From assembly GCA_036898135.1 (NCBI GenBank), contig CM072526.1, positions 9,691,726-9,755,725 of the forward strand: 64,000 bases of DNA. Reading direction: 5' to 3'. Within the stretch, counting starts at the first letter, position 1. The number at the start of each line of letters is the position of its first letter. Source of the DNA: Oncomelania hupensis (lineage: Eukaryota; Mollusca; Gastropoda; Littorinimorpha; Pomatiopsidae). Shown piece by piece: positions 41,931 to 54,027 of the stretch. The position numbers were made by a program, and so were the translations under genes. The notes below the pieces were generated by a model, which saw only the letters and a program-made list of their open reading frames with translations, ran no database searches and was not told the origin of the DNA.

Positions 41931-42686
41931 AAGAAAGGAGAAGTTCCTGGTTGCGAGGCAAAGTTTGGGAAGAGTATCCGGTTTGTCACTTTGTGCAGGC
42001 AATGGGAGCGTCTAGTTGAAAAAGAGGGTCTCTTGTTTAGAGAGATTCGCCACCCAAAGACAAAGGCAAAAATTGAACAGCTCATCTTACCAGAAGAGTT
42101 TAGAAGGCCTGTATTTGAGTCTATGCACAGTGTTGGACATCAGGGGATAGAAAGGACTACCAGGTTGTTACAAGGACGTTGCTACTGGCCTGGCATGTTC
42201 GCTGATGCTGCCAAATGGGTGAAATCTTGTGAGCGGTGCAATTTTGCAAAACTCCCTCCAATCAGGACATGTAGGCCTACACCAATGGGACATCTTTTGG
42301 CCTCACAACCCTTGGAAGTCGTGGCTGTTGACTTCACCTTGTTGGATAAGGCATCGGATGGCCGGGAAAATGTATTGGTGATCACTGACGTCTTCACAAA
42401 ATACACAATAGCAGTACCTACCCGAGATCAAAAAGCCACAACTGTTGCAAAAGTACTTGTTTCTCAGTGGTTTCAGAAATTCGGAATTCCAACACGATTA
42501 CATTCCGATCAAGGTCGAAATTTTGAGGCAGCTGTAATACAGGAGCTCTGTACCCTGTATGGAGTGCAGAAATCGCGCACAACCCCTCATCACCCTCAAG
42601 GAAATGCACAATGCGAGAGATTCAATAGAACTATGCATAATTTGTTGCGTACTCTTCCCCCTGAGAAAAAAAAAGAAGTGGCCTGA
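41931..42686 (+). CDS. Ty3/gypsy 2 integrase, zinc domain and core
   Basis: The first Met is at 41991, but the frame is open from 41931. An HHCC zinc domain ([28 protein letters not shown]) is followed by the D,D35E core: [17 protein letters not shown], and CERFNRT 36 residues later. An A9 run near 42664-42673 shifts the frame and the protein ends KKKEVA. Confidence 0.92.
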   Translation, partial: KKGEVPGCEAKFGKSIRFVTLCRQWERLVEKEGLLFREIRHPKTKAKIEQLILPEEFRRPVFESMHSVGHQGIERTTRLLQGRCYWPGMFADAAKWVKSCERCNFAKLPPIRTCRPTPMGHLLASQPLEVVAVDFTLLDKASDGRENVLVITDVFTKYTIAVPTRDQKATTVAKVLVSQWFQKFGIPTRLHSDQGRNFEAAVIQELCTLYGVQKSRTTPHHPQGNAQCERFNRTMHNLLRTLPPEKKKEVA

Positions 42687-43266
42687 GTTTCTACCTGAAG
42701 TAGTGTACATCTACAATGTCACACCACATGCATCAACTGGATTCAGTCCTTACGAGTTGTTGTTTGGGCGACTGCCAAAGTTGCCGGTCGATTTCCTGCT
42801 CGGAATTCATCAAGAAGACTGTGTCATTACACAAACTGAATGGGTGCAGATTCATCGCGAAAGGTTGCGCACAGCCCAAGAAATTGCTCAGAGAAATTTG
42901 CGACAAGCTGCAGCCGAACGCAAGTTCCAGCATGACAAACACAGTACAAAAGACAAGCTTCAAGTGGGAGATACAGTCTTGCTCCGTGATCATCCGTTAG
43001 GTCGGAACAAAATCCAAGACGCATGGAAACCTTCCAAATACAAGGTCAAAGATATTCCAACACAGGATGGTGCCCCTGTTGGGATTGAAGCAGTTGATGG
43101 AGGGAACTTGAAATATGTCAGCAGGCAGGAATTAAAGAAGTTTCAGATTCACGATCCAGTTACTCAATGCAAACCAATGCACTTGCCGAAGTTCTCTGAG
43201 AATTCAATTTCAGAGGTGTCCGAATCAGAGGAGACCTCTATAGTTCCGATTCAGAGTCAGAAGTAA
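42670..43266 (+). CDS. Ty3/gypsy 2 integrase C-terminus
   Basis: One frame over, after the A9 run, the integrase continues: [31 protein letters not shown], then a basic linker and a GPY/F-like segment ([20 protein letters not shown]). The stop at 43264-43266 ends pol. No env frame follows. Confidence 0.88.
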   Translation, partial: KKKWPEFLPEVVYIYNVTPHASTGFSPYELLFGRLPKLPVDFLLGIHQEDCVITQTEWVQIHRERLRTAQEIAQRNLRQAAAERKFQHDKHSTKDKLQVGDTVLLRDHPLGRNKIQDAWKPSKYKVKDIPTQDGAPVGIEAVDGGNLKYVSRQELKKFQIHDPVTQCKPMHLPKFSENSISEVSESEETSIVPIQSQK

Positions 43267-44334
43267 TTCAGCGACCAAAAAGAGTGACTGCTGGAAAACA
43301 TACAAATCTACATCATTTACCAAAATCTGCCGTTCACAGCATTGTTGTGAAGTTGTTTGACTAAGTTATTCTGTTGCGGTTCAGATCTCTAGTCACTGTC
43401 AAGGTCAGAGCCCAGGATAGTTAGTCTAGCATGCCCCGTGCAGGTTCCGGGAAGTTCTGTTTGTAGAATAGGCCTGACGTTAGAGTGCGTGTCGTAGAAG
43501 GCGACTAAAACTATGCGTGAAAATGTGTATGAAGAATGTATGCGTATTAATAGTTTTAAGTAGAATCAACCTTAGGAAAAGGATTAATGGAACATATTAA
43601 TATGGTATGATAAGTGAGTATTGTAGGAGAGTTTCCTGTTCTCCTTAGTGTTAATCTATTTGGGAATTTTTCTGTACGTTCTAATAAACTGCAGAGAAAT
43701 AAGTAATCCTATTAGAGAAATGCTAAGTTGGCGGTTGCTAACCTGTGGATTGCAAGATAGGTTCCCTTTGAGTGTGATAGGCAGACAGTAAATGTCCCTA
43801 GTCATTACGGGTTTCAGAGTGGAATTTATCAGGGTTGAGTTCTTGTTGAAGGTTAAATTCTTTAATTTAATAGAAATAAATTTATTTTGGTTATTTATAT
43901 TTTAAAGTAGTATTTTATTTTGGACTGGCTAGTAATTGAGTAAGGTTAGTTGGATGGAGAGGTTTTTATTAAGTGGTGAGAGAGAGAAAGGTAATAAGTC
44001 ATCATGTCCATAATAGGCCTTGACTTGTATTGATTGGGTTTGAGTATAGATTGTTGTGGTAATTTAGCTTTGGATCTAGTTATGGTCTTAGAGTCACTTG
44101 ACTAGATAGGCGTTTGACTGTTAGTAGAGCCAGGATTGAGGATTTGATTTTACCTTTAAGGGGTGATCTTATTCTTGTAGGTGATTAACATGTTGGAGTT
44201 GAAGGCTAATTATGTTGTTGTAATCTGGTAGGAAGAAGTGGAAAGGTTAATATAGTTAATTTGTATGTTTTAGAGTTATTTTATTTTTGTTATTTTCTGG
44301 AACAGTTGGTTTAGCTGTCAGGAGCCAGCATTTT
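43267..44334 (+). other. 3' non-coding internal region of Ty3/gypsy element 2
   Basis: About 1.07 kb between pol and the polypurine tract without a supported coding frame. Confidence 0.6.
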
Positions 44335-44347
44335 TAGTTGGGGAGAA
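44335..44347 (+). other. polypurine tract of Ty3/gypsy element 2
   Basis: GTTGGGGAGAA lies directly before the 3' LTR. Confidence 0.75.
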
Positions 44348-45366
44348 TGTGGTAGATGACCTAATATAGCTAGGGAAATGAAAATGTATATGGGAGTTAA
44401 CCGCAGCCTTTTGTATTTTATAGTTGGCAAGAGTTATGTTTCTTGGATATTATTCTCGCTCTATAATTTTGATTTTAGCAAAAATAAACGGGTTATTTTT
44501 GTATTGTTTATAATATTAAAATATTTGTTATTTTTATAAGAGTAGAAATGGTGCGGTAGGTTAATTATAATAATAGTTGTTTTTATGGTTGTTCTGTTAA
44601 CATTTTGGGCACGCTTTAGAGACTTCATTTTCTTTTTTGGATGACAATGGCAACTTAAAATAATTTGCAGATTCGTCCCTGCTCACAAAAAGGTAATTTT
44701 TGTGTTGTTTTTTTTATTGAGACATGCTGTATAATGATTGCATTTTATAGTTGAAGATACCAGATATGCACAAATAATAGTTTTGATTGTGTATTTGACG
44801 GTATTTCTGCATAATTTGATGTTGAAAATGCAGATAACAGACCATGTGCTGTGCTTAGAATCTAGAAGGTTCGTCATGTATTGTAACTGATGCCAGGTTT
44901 TTGGTTGCATTTACAGGTTTCGCCTAAGCAGCGGGTTTCTTTTTTTTTCTCTCTTTGTTTTTGTTAGTTTTTGTTAGCTTTGGGTTGTTTTTGGGGTTTA
45001 GTCTTAGTGTTGATTTAATTTGGTTTGGATTATTGTGGTATTTTTAAAGACACAGAAACTGAAACTGAAAGTAAAGATAGAAAACACAAGTTATTTTATT
45101 AATATTAATTTATGGATAAATGTTAATATTGTTTATTTTAATGTAAGAAATCCCAGTGTACCACCCCCTTACCCCTTCTCGACGACATAGAAATAAAAGA
45201 ATTATCAATACAAGCTGTTGAAATTAATAATTTATTTCTTTCTTATAGTTAATTTAGGTTTTTTTTTTATGATTTCTCTCTTTTTTTGTTCTATTGAGAG
45301 TTGTAGGTGTGTGGTCCTTCCTGTCTAAAATAATTCCAAATCTTCATAACCCATCACTCGGTTACA
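44348..45366 (+). repeat. 3' LTR of Ty3/gypsy element 2
   Basis: A 1019 bp copy of the 5' LTR with the same TG and CA ends. Confidence 0.92.
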
Positions 45367-45370
45367 TATT

Positions 45371-46342
45371 ATTTCTCAGTCTGTCTATTTTTTGAGTCTT
45401 CAAATGTACAGCAATAAAAAAAAAAAGCTGTCTTCAGATGTACTACAAACATTTATGAAGTCGGACGCCAGTTTTCAGTTGTTTTTTTAGCACATCTGAT
45501 GACCACACCATGACTTATTCTCATCTTCTTTGTTGAAACTGGCGCCAAAAAGTTTCAGATGAAGTTACCGTATTTCTAACGTTTAGCTGACCGTCTGCAA
45601 AATAGCTAAAATACAGACAGGGCAGCTTAAGTTACGGTAAAATTTGTAACATGCTTTTGCCGACTGTCTGCAAAATAGCTAAAATACAGGGAGTCAGTTG
45701 TCAGAAGTGCTAAAATTCCCGTATTTAACTTTTTTCTGTAACATTACATAATGTTAACTTTTTTGTGTAAAAATGTTTTAATGAGTGCATTTGTAAGCTA
45801 CATGTGTAATTTGGTTTATATATTTCTTCATTTGAAAGAGTCGCCAAAAGTGGGGTGTAAAGTACCAGTCGGCAAAACTACCAGAAGACATGAATGTGTG
45901 CGTGTGGGTGTGTGTGTGAGGGTGTGTGGGTGTGTCTGTGGTTGTGTGTGTGTCTGTGGATGTGTGTGCGTGTGTTAGTTTGAGGATCATTAGTTTGTAG
46001 ATATATATATAAGACTAATAAGAGTCTGTTAATAGTTAATTTATTTTTCGTTCTGTATTCATGTAAGCGCCAAGAGCTTAATAACAATCTTAATAATAAT
46101 TGGCACAGTCTGTTCAAGAATGTAAGTAAACTAACAATGGTTTGTAATTATCGTCCAAAGAAGTGATATCGCAATGTTTGTGCTTCAGCTGTACGGAGTG
46201 ATCGCTTCAGCAATACTATTGGAAAGAGAAGAAACTGACAGGCAAAATATTACTATAGAGACAATAGTTATTAAGTCGCAGTACTAATACCCAAACAAAA
46301 TGGTTTTATAAACACATAACAGTCCTTTGCAACTTCGACATG

Positions 46343-46373
<31 letters not shown>

Positions 46374-46505
46374 TCTTCACGACTTCTTTCTTTTAATTTT
46401 ATCATTTCTTTCTTTCTTTCTTTCTTCTTGTTCTTCTTCCTTCCATCCCCATTCTCACTCATTCATCCTCCTCAATGATTCTCCTACTTCTAAATTTATT
46501 GTCAG
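45371..46505. other. intergenic with simple repeats
   Basis: Contains a ~60 bp direct repeat around 'gctaaaatacag' (about 45600-45690), a (TG)n-like tract at 45893-45980 and (CAT)n at 46341-46372. A pyrimidine-rich tract leads into the acceptor at 46505. Confidence 0.5.
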
Positions 46506-46715
46506 GTGCCTGTGGTTTGCGGAGGCGCTTTGACGGGTTCAAGGGTGGCAAAAGACTGTCACACTGATTACATTGCAGACGACATATTGCATTCCTCAAG
46601 CTCGCTGCACCAAGAATGCAGAAAGAAGAGACGGTTTGAGCGACTTGTCGGGGAAATCGTAGGAGAGTGGATTAAACTTAATGAATATATCAAGTCTGCT
46701 GTTCAGAACGTTTGA
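46506..46715 (+). CDS. orphan terminal exon, unrecognised
   Basis: After TTTATTGTCAG, a phase-0 frame of 69 codons reads VPVVCGGALTGSRVAKDC, then ADDILHSSSSLHQECRKKRR and ends KLNEYIKSAVQNV before TGA. The C-terminal half looks helical and basic. It may be the last exon of a plus-strand gene, possibly the one starting near 25 kb, but nothing in the window connects them. The family is not recognised. Confidence 0.35.
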   Translation: MPVVCGGALTGSRVAKDCHTDYIADDILHSSSSLHQECRKKRRFERLVGEIVGEWIKLNEYIKSAVQNV

Positions 46716-47275
46716 CTAAAGTACGGGTACGTATAGCCCAGACTTGTGATTTCTATGACAATGGGGATAAAATTTACTGGACTGCTTCAGTGCTTTGTCT
46801 AGACACAGCCATACATCATGGCTACTGCGATTCAATCACTTGTATTTGTGTGTTTTTGGTGGACCCTATACCTGTTTCTGATATTGTAAGAGATAGACCC
46901 GTTTGGTGTGAGTGTGGTCCAGCTATGACCGTTAAAGGTTCACTGCACCCTAGAAACAAGAAATCAGATCAAATCAAATGACTCGCATTGACGATGGCGA
47001 TGTGGTTTTTGCTTCATCACATTGTTAAGTTGTACTACTGTACATATCTATAGACTATTATCGCGCTGTGTAACGACAAGAATTGCGTTCAACCCATTTC
47101 TACCAAAACAATGTTGATGCTTTTTGTGTAGTAACGGCAATACTTCATAACAATCACCCAACCCACATCTGCATATATTCATATTTCTCTCTTTGATGTG
47201 TCCCTTTTTATATTCATTCTGTTAATCGTTATTATTGTAATTTATTTATTTATTTATTTTTTTTTGGGGGTACAA
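46716..47275. other. intergenic, nothing recognised
   Basis: A weakly family A-like stretch (about 46880-46930, 'gatagacccgtttggtgtga') is present. No gene is supported. Confidence 0.35.
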
Positions 47276-47335
47276 GATACAAGATACAAGTTTATTGCTT
47301 TAGGTCCAGCGGACTCTTCCGAGCCAAATCAGGAC
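47276..47335 (-). mobile_element. 3' end fragment of family A
   Basis: About 60 bases ('attgctttaggtccagcgga' onward) match the family A 3' end in reverse, with an (ATACA)n-like tail. Confidence 0.75.
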
Positions 47336-47392
47336 CAATTTTTTGGGGTGTGAGAATTGCACTTTAAACCTAAGTTTCATAGGAAAAAGCGC

Positions 47393-47533
47393 TAAACAAA
47401 TATTCTTCTTCTTATTATTTATTATATAGGCCTAGTAGGTTAACACTTGCTGCATGTAGCCTACTAGAACTACTACAATTAAAGTAGAAATACAAATATT
47501 ATTCTTCTTATTATTATTTATTATATAGGCCTA
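47393..47533. repeat. ~98 bp satellite, left block
   Basis: One to one and a half units of the satellite at 51187-52336 ('ggttaacacttgctgcatgt', 'attattatttattatatagg'), cut off at TA (47532-47533) by the TIR element. Confidence 0.85.
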
Positions 47534-48005
47534 CCCAGACAGCACGGCAATATTGGTGCAACATTGCCCTAATATTGACTGTTACATTGCCCTAATATTG
47601 GAGTACAACATTGCTGCAATGTTGGAAGCGCAAATCGCCCTATTATTGGAGCAATATTGGATTTTACATTGTATCCAATGTATACCCAATATTAGTGCAA
47701 CATTGCATCTACACTGCAGCAATATTGCTCTAACATAAGCTGAATATTGCGTCTGTATTGGATTTAGTATCGATTCCAATATCTATCCAATGTCAGTGTA
47801 ATGTTGCTCTTATGTTGGTTCAATATTGGTATGATTTGCGATTTTAATTAGTCGTTGGTTCCAACATCTATCTAATGTGAGTGTAATGTTGCTCCTATGT
47901 TGGTTCAATATTGGTCTAATTTGTTATTTTCATTATTCATAAGTTCCAATATCTAGCCAAAGTCAGTGTAATGTTGCTCCTATGTTGATAAAAAAATTGG
48001 TCTGA

Positions 48006-48121
48006 TTTGTGGTTTTCATTTGATAAAAGGTTTCTCCTACTTCGATGCATTATTATAGAGTACAGCGCAATGAATAATGAATCGAAGTAGGAGAAACCTT
48101 TAATCCAATGAAAATCACAAA
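48006..48121. repeat. long hairpin 1 inside the TIR element
   Basis: Arms 48006-48054 and 48073-48121 are inverted copies of 49 bp with about four mismatches, around an 18 bp loop. It could be a MITE, or a transcribed hairpin giving small RNA. Confidence 0.85.
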
Positions 48122-48929
48122 ATGCATCAACATATGTAATTGATTGAACAAAGCAACCAAAATAAGAACTTCAGGTTTTATATTAGTACAAACATTTGAC
48201 AAATTTCTCAAATAAAATGTAAAAAACAATTTTTTTATCAGCAATGAAATCATAATTATTCAAAAATGAAGTATTTTAGAGCATTTGTTTTCCGTAACTT
48301 ACGAAACTAACTTCAGACACAAAAAATACATTGCAGTACACCTGAATTATTCCTGATTTTTTTTTGCTTGTTCTGCATCTTTAAACAGTACAATCAACTT
48401 TAATTGCAATAAACTTTAAAGCTCCAGATACCAATACCAAATAAATTTTATTTGCTGTTTTATTGCAAAATGTCCCTTTGGAAACTTATTTATCTTTTTT
48501 CTGTTTGTTTGGTGAGGTTGGGAGTGGGATCAGTATTCCATTTTGTTTCACTGAAAGTTGTACATACACCTGGATGCTGTGTTCTGAATGTGATAGTTGC
48601 AGGGTCTGAAATATTGCAGAATTTCACCTTATAAAGTTTCTCAAGTATACAGCATTTTAAGAGATTGTTAACTTAAAATGAATTAGTTAATGTAGCACAC
48701 ACACAGTCACATACAAACACCATACACTCGTACAAAACCAGAGGCAAAATTCTGTATAGCTTATTTCACTATTGAAATAAAAGAAACCACATAAGCAATA
48801 AAAAATAAAACAATATTCCGATTGTAATACTCTGCATGTCAACTGTTGGACTGGATTGGCATGTCAGATTGATTCTGCTGGCTGTTGGATTGATTCTGTC
48901 AGTCTTCTCTCAACCTCTTCTTGATTTTT

Positions 48930-50340
48930 ACGAGTCTCCCTCTCTTGCCCTGTCACATGACCTGGTAAAGAAGTAGCTGTTCATGGTGTCCCGCTATGTT
49001 GTTTTGCGAATCTCTTCCTTGCAGCCGCTGAGGAACAAAAGACAGAGAAAATGTCACAAACAGCATACATGTCTGAAGCAATGAAATGTGTACATTTGTA
49101 GAACCTTTACTGTTCACACAAGCAAACAATTCTGAGAATGTTTTAATATATATTTCAGTGTTTTCGTTGGATCTGTAAATTAGATCACCAAAGTGTAAGC
49201 AATATATATGTACCTAGAGTGTGAGGGCCCAGTGAGCTACCTTGAGAATAGCATCATGTTAAAGTTATTTCTTTCTGTCAACAATTTAAAGTCACAAAAC
49301 TGCAAATCAGCTGTCTACAGCACTAAATTAACAAATTTCCTAAAATCTTGTAACTGTTGGCAATTCTATTCAATTTGTTTAATGCTCAATCAGAATGGTA
49401 GCTTCTCACTTTGCCAGTGGAGAAAACAAGATTTCTACGTACCATAAACTGTATTTAGGAGATCCTGAAAGTCCTTCAGCATCCCCGTTTTCAATTTTTC
49501 AGTTGCCGTGTACCTGAAGGCCGGTCTTGGGGCTCGCCAGCTACTTCCATATTTTTTCTGTCACGGCCTTGAGGCTAGTGCCTCCTATGGCTGCCAGTTA
49601 CAGGACCTGTAATAATGAATACAATAAATTTTATTTAGTCATTTTAGTTAAACTCATTAGAACTGCTACAACAAAACGTTTTTAGCAATAAAATGATTCA
49701 AGTGACCTTGACCTTTCATGAAGTATTGCCAGCAAAGCAGAAAGTGCAACTAGTGTCATTCCAAACAAAGTAGTAGCATATATGTAAAAAAAAATCAAAT
49801 GCTAGGCTAGGCAAGCTGAAGTCTGATCTTTATATTATCCTCAAAGTCAAACTGCTCACTATCTGAATCAGAAATCTCATCAACTGATGAGTCTCTTGCT
49901 TCTACTTCAGTCAAAAAATCCTGCTACATCTTCCACATTGTCAGAAAAAACTCATCGATTTTATTAACCAAGGCTAAGTCTATTACCACACAGGCTGTGA
50001 AATCCGTAGGCCTCGCCTCAATTACATACTATACATAGTATAGTACATAGTATGTAATTGAGGTGAGGCCTACAGACTTCACAGCCTGTGATTACCACAG
50101 GCTCATCAACCTCACTTTCTCTTGCCACCTTCTCTTCTGTTTGGTCCATTTCTGTAGTTGATCCATCCAGAATTTCTTACTCATGTGAACCTAAACTATA
50201 TGACCATCGGATGAGCTGAATCTTACTACTTTGGATGGACTCAGCCCATTATTGAGGAAAACTCGCCATTGCCGTTGGCAGGCCATTTTGAATTTTATCA
50301 CCTGCCCTACATGCTAACCAATAATCTCTAGTCATGTTAC
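48930..50340 (-). pseudogene. decayed coding remnants inside the TIR element
   Basis: On the minus strand several short frames look protein-derived but are separated by stops and gaps: MACQRQWRVFLNNGLSPSKV (about 50290-50230), WMDQLQKWTKQKRRWQEKV (about 50180-50110), EVEARDSSVDEISDSDSEQ (about 49910-49850), TATEKLKTGMLKDFQDLLNT (about 49515-49450) and SAAARKRFAKQHSG (about 49040-48990). They may be exons of a dead transposon gene or of a captured host gene. The family is not recognised. Confidence 0.3.
49991..50088. repeat. long hairpin 2 inside the TIR element
   Basis: Arms 49991-50032 and 50047-50088 (42 bp each) differ at three positions and are separated by a 14 bp loop. Confidence 0.88.
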
Positions 50341-51186
50341 GTATTTTCCGCCTTTCTGACCAGTATGACATAGAAGATATTGTCTCTCAAAGTTTAGTTT
50401 GGGTTTAATATGATAAAAACAACAGTATTTACCTTGAAGGTTAAACACTTCACAAACTGCTGGCGTCAACTGTGTTTCTTCCTCGCTCGTTCGCGCTGTT
50501 TGGGTCACGTGGCACACTTCTGTACAGAGCTGCTGCAGTGGAATGGATTAGATAGTAGGCTTAGTTTGACTACTATTGGTGTTGGTACGAAAACGGACTG
50601 CTGATAGTGAAACGGCCTCGGCTTTGTAATGGTGTGGGTTCGAGTAACGAGCCCTTTATAATTTTTTTTCTTTCCCCACAGCTTCGCCGTTCTTTTCAAT
50701 TTGTGTGTGTTTGATTGTATATTAATTTGAATTATTAAGATTTTGTTTTCATGTGGATTCCGTTAAAAAAATTTTTTTAAATAGTTGTACCTGTGTAGAG
50801 CGATAGAGATAAGGGTTGTGTGTGTTGTTTTTTTTACATTTAAAAAAATGTGTTGATATGGAGGTGGGTTAAAGTTGTTGCAGACAATATTGTAAACTTA
50901 ACTTGTGTCGCACAGCTAATTCAGTTGTCCATATTGAAAGCAAAGAAGAGTTGGATATATATATTAGCTCTACATACAAATTGCATTGTAGTTGGATTCC
51001 AAGGCAGATACAACATCCAGGCAATATTGCTTAACTATGGGCCGATCTTCACTGCGCGTGCGCTTAGTTATATCGCGAAAGCAATGAAGCGTAGTATTGG
51101 CTCCACATACGAATTACATTGTAATTGGATTCCAAGGCAGAGACAATATCCATGCAATATTGTTCCAATACTCGGTGCTGTCTGGG

Positions 51187-52336
51187 TAGTAGGTTAACAC
51201 TTGCTGCATGTAGCCTACTACAACTACTACAATTAAAGTAGAAATACAAATATTATTCTTCTTATTATTATTTATTATATAGGCCTAGTAGGTTAACACT
51301 TGCTGCATGTAGCCTACTAGAACTACTACAATTAAAGTAGAAATACAAATATTATTCTTCTTCTTATTATTTATTATATAGGCCTAGTAGTAGTAGGTTA
51401 ACACTTGCTGCATGTAGCCTACTAGAACTACTACAATTAAAGTAGAAATACAAATATTCTTCTTCTTATTATTATTTATTATATAGGCCTAGTAGGTTAA
51501 CACTTGCTGCATGTAGCCTACTACAACTACTACAATTAAAGTAGAAATACAAATATTCTTCTTCTTATTATTATTTATTATATAGGCCTAGTAGGTGAAC
51601 ACTTGCTGCATGTAGCCTACTACAACTACTACAATTAAAGTAGAAATACAAATATTATTCTTCTTATTATTATTTATTATATAGGCCTAGTAGGTTAACA
51701 CTTGCTGCATGTAGCCTACTACAACTACTACAATTAAAGTAGAAATACAAATATTCTTCTTCTTATTATTATTTATTATATAGGCCTAGTAGGTTAACAC
51801 TTGCTGCATGTAGCCTACTACAACTACTACAATTAAAGTAGAAATACAAATATTATTCTTCTTATTATTATTTATTATATAGGCCTAGTAGGTTAACACT
51901 TGCTGCATGTAGCCTACTACAACTACTACAATTAAAGTAGAAATACAAATATTCTTCTTATTATTATTATTTATTATATAGGCCTAGTAGGTTAACACTT
52001 GCTGCATGTAGCCTACTACAACTACTACAATTAAAGTAGAAATACAAATATTATTCTTCTTATTATTATTTATTATATAGGCCTAGTAGGTTAACACTTG
52101 CTGCATGTAGCCTACTACAATTAAAGTAGAAATACAAATATTCTTCTTCTTATTATTATTTATTATATAGGCCTAGTAGGTTAACACTTGCTGCATGTAG
52201 CCTACTAGAACTACTACAATTAAAGTAGAAATACAAATATTATTCTTCTTCTTCTTATTTATTATATAGGCCTAGTAGGTTAACAATTGCTGCATGTAGC
52301 CTACTAGAACTACTACAATTAAAGTAGAAATACAAA
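51187..52336. repeat. ~98 bp satellite, main block
   Basis: About 12 units of 'ggcctagtaggttaacactt', 'gctgcatgtagcctactaca' and 'attaaagtagaaatacaaat' followed by a variable (ATT/CTT)n segment that sets the unit length between about 85 and 103 bp. Each unit contains a short inverted pair around the CTACT/AGTAG motifs. Confidence 0.95.
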
Positions 52337-52495
52337 TAACTGGATTTCTAAGTTTGGGAATTTCCACAGTCAATTTTTAGCCACATTCGGCCTACGCCTG
52401 AATATCGTTGGCCTGTTATTTAATGCACGTAATTTCCTGAGGTATAATGTGCGTGTGTGTGTGTGCGCGCACGCACGCACGTTATAAAATGTATA

Positions 52496-52497
<2 letters not shown>

Positions 52498-52526
<29 letters not shown>

Positions 52527-53085
52527 GCTTTAGGTCCAGCGGACTCTTCCGAGCCAAATCAGGACCGGACAACCCCCGATCCGCATAAAAGATCTGCTGA
52601 AACAACCCTAGTGGGAAAATTGAATGCCCTCCACCGGCCAGTCACTTTACAATAAAGACATCCCACGCAGGGGACGGCTGAGGCTTTACCCCAACTACTC
52701 GAACCCCCGGTTACAAAAACAAAATAGAATACAAACATCATTATAAATTATCAACAAAACACATACATATAAAATGCCTATGTTGCTAAATAAGAACATC
52801 ATAGGAAGCCCTAGTGACCACCCGGCAGAAAGCGTCCAACACTCCCAAGCTGATCCAACAGACCTCATACACAAACAAGGAGTCTTGTCCAGGAAGAGTT
52901 TTCAAGAAAAAAGGTAGGTCATTGATCTAGCGAAGAAGAAGATAGTATAGCAGAGTGATAGGACAGAGCAGGAATGGGAAAGAGCAAATGAGGAAGACAG
53001 CGACAGTGGGAATTTAAAGCACTAAATTTCCAGAAAGTGGGGATACTATTTATACTGAAACCCCCGGCACCCCAACGGGGGTAAT
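52498..53085 (-). mobile_element. family A retroposon, 5'-shorter copy
   Basis: Minus-strand copy with a (GATT)n tail, the CCGCTGGACC 3' end, the TATAAATAG box and the 'acccccgttggggtgccggg' block. It lacks the first module (ACCCCTTGGGG to CAACAGT) seen in the 27801 and 40838 copies. Confidence 0.85.
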
Positions 53086-53169
53086 ATAGAGATGGACAGA
53101 GAGTAGTGTATAAACACAAATCAACCAGTAAATGAACCAGTGTTGTCTGTATGCACTTTGAATTGATTT

Positions 53170-53197
53170 ATCCTTGTAGTAGTAGCAGTAGTAGTAT

Positions 53198-53239
<42 letters not shown>

Positions 53240-53345
53240 ATAACAACAACTACTACTACTACTACTATTAGGCCTACTACTACTATTACTACTACTACTA
53301 CTACTACTACTATTACTACTACCACTACTACTACTTCTAATCTGT
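53170..53345. repeat. (CTA)n microsatellite
   Basis: Interrupted trinucleotide array. Poly-Val frames on the other strand are artefacts. Confidence 0.9.
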
Positions 53346-53425
53346 TAACAAGAAGACAAATTAACAGAGGACTGAAAGACTGATGCTGGTCTAATGTAGG
53401 CCTACACAAGTAGCTAGTATTGAAA

Positions 53426-53459
<34 letters not shown>

Positions 53460-53461
53460 GA

Positions 53462-54027
<566 letters not shown>

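Larger units (their letters stand above)
35437..45366 (+). mobile_element. Ty3/gypsy LTR retrotransposon 2, conventional domain order, inactive
   Basis: LTRs at 35437-36448 and 44348-45366 both begin TGTGGTAGATGACC and end CGGTTACA. They are flanked by TATT (35433-35436 and 45367-45370). The internal order on the plus strand is gag, protease, reverse transcriptase, RNase H, integrase. Lesions are a gag frameshift, an in-frame stop after protease, a frameshift in RT, a nested family A element in RNase H, an in-frame stop before integrase and a frameshift in integrase. The LTRs are still close to identical. Confidence 0.92.
47534..51186. mobile_element. 3.65 kb TIR element with TA target duplication
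   Basis: The ends are CCCAGACAGCAC... and ...GTGCTGTCTGGG. The inverted similarity continues imperfectly for about 34 bases, followed by many sub-terminal CAATATTG-type motifs at both ends. TA lies on each side, and joining the flanks restores the satellite unit (ggccTAgtagg). A TA duplication fits Tc1/mariner-like and some other TIR superfamilies. No intact transposase is present, so it is non-autonomous or decayed. It contains two long hairpins and decayed minus-strand coding traces. Confidence 0.8.

Noticed and set aside
43267..44347. Possible env gene in Ty3/gypsy element 2
   Set aside because: No long frame, signal peptide or membrane segment is seen between pol and the polypurine tract.
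49500..49615. Minus-strand segment bounded by an AG acceptor and CAG/GTACAC donor
   Set aside because: All three frames contain stops, so it cannot be a coding exon as it stands.
50600..50665. tRNA-like block with GGTTCGAGTAA
   Set aside because: Only a B-box-like motif is present; no A box or cloverleaf can be formed.
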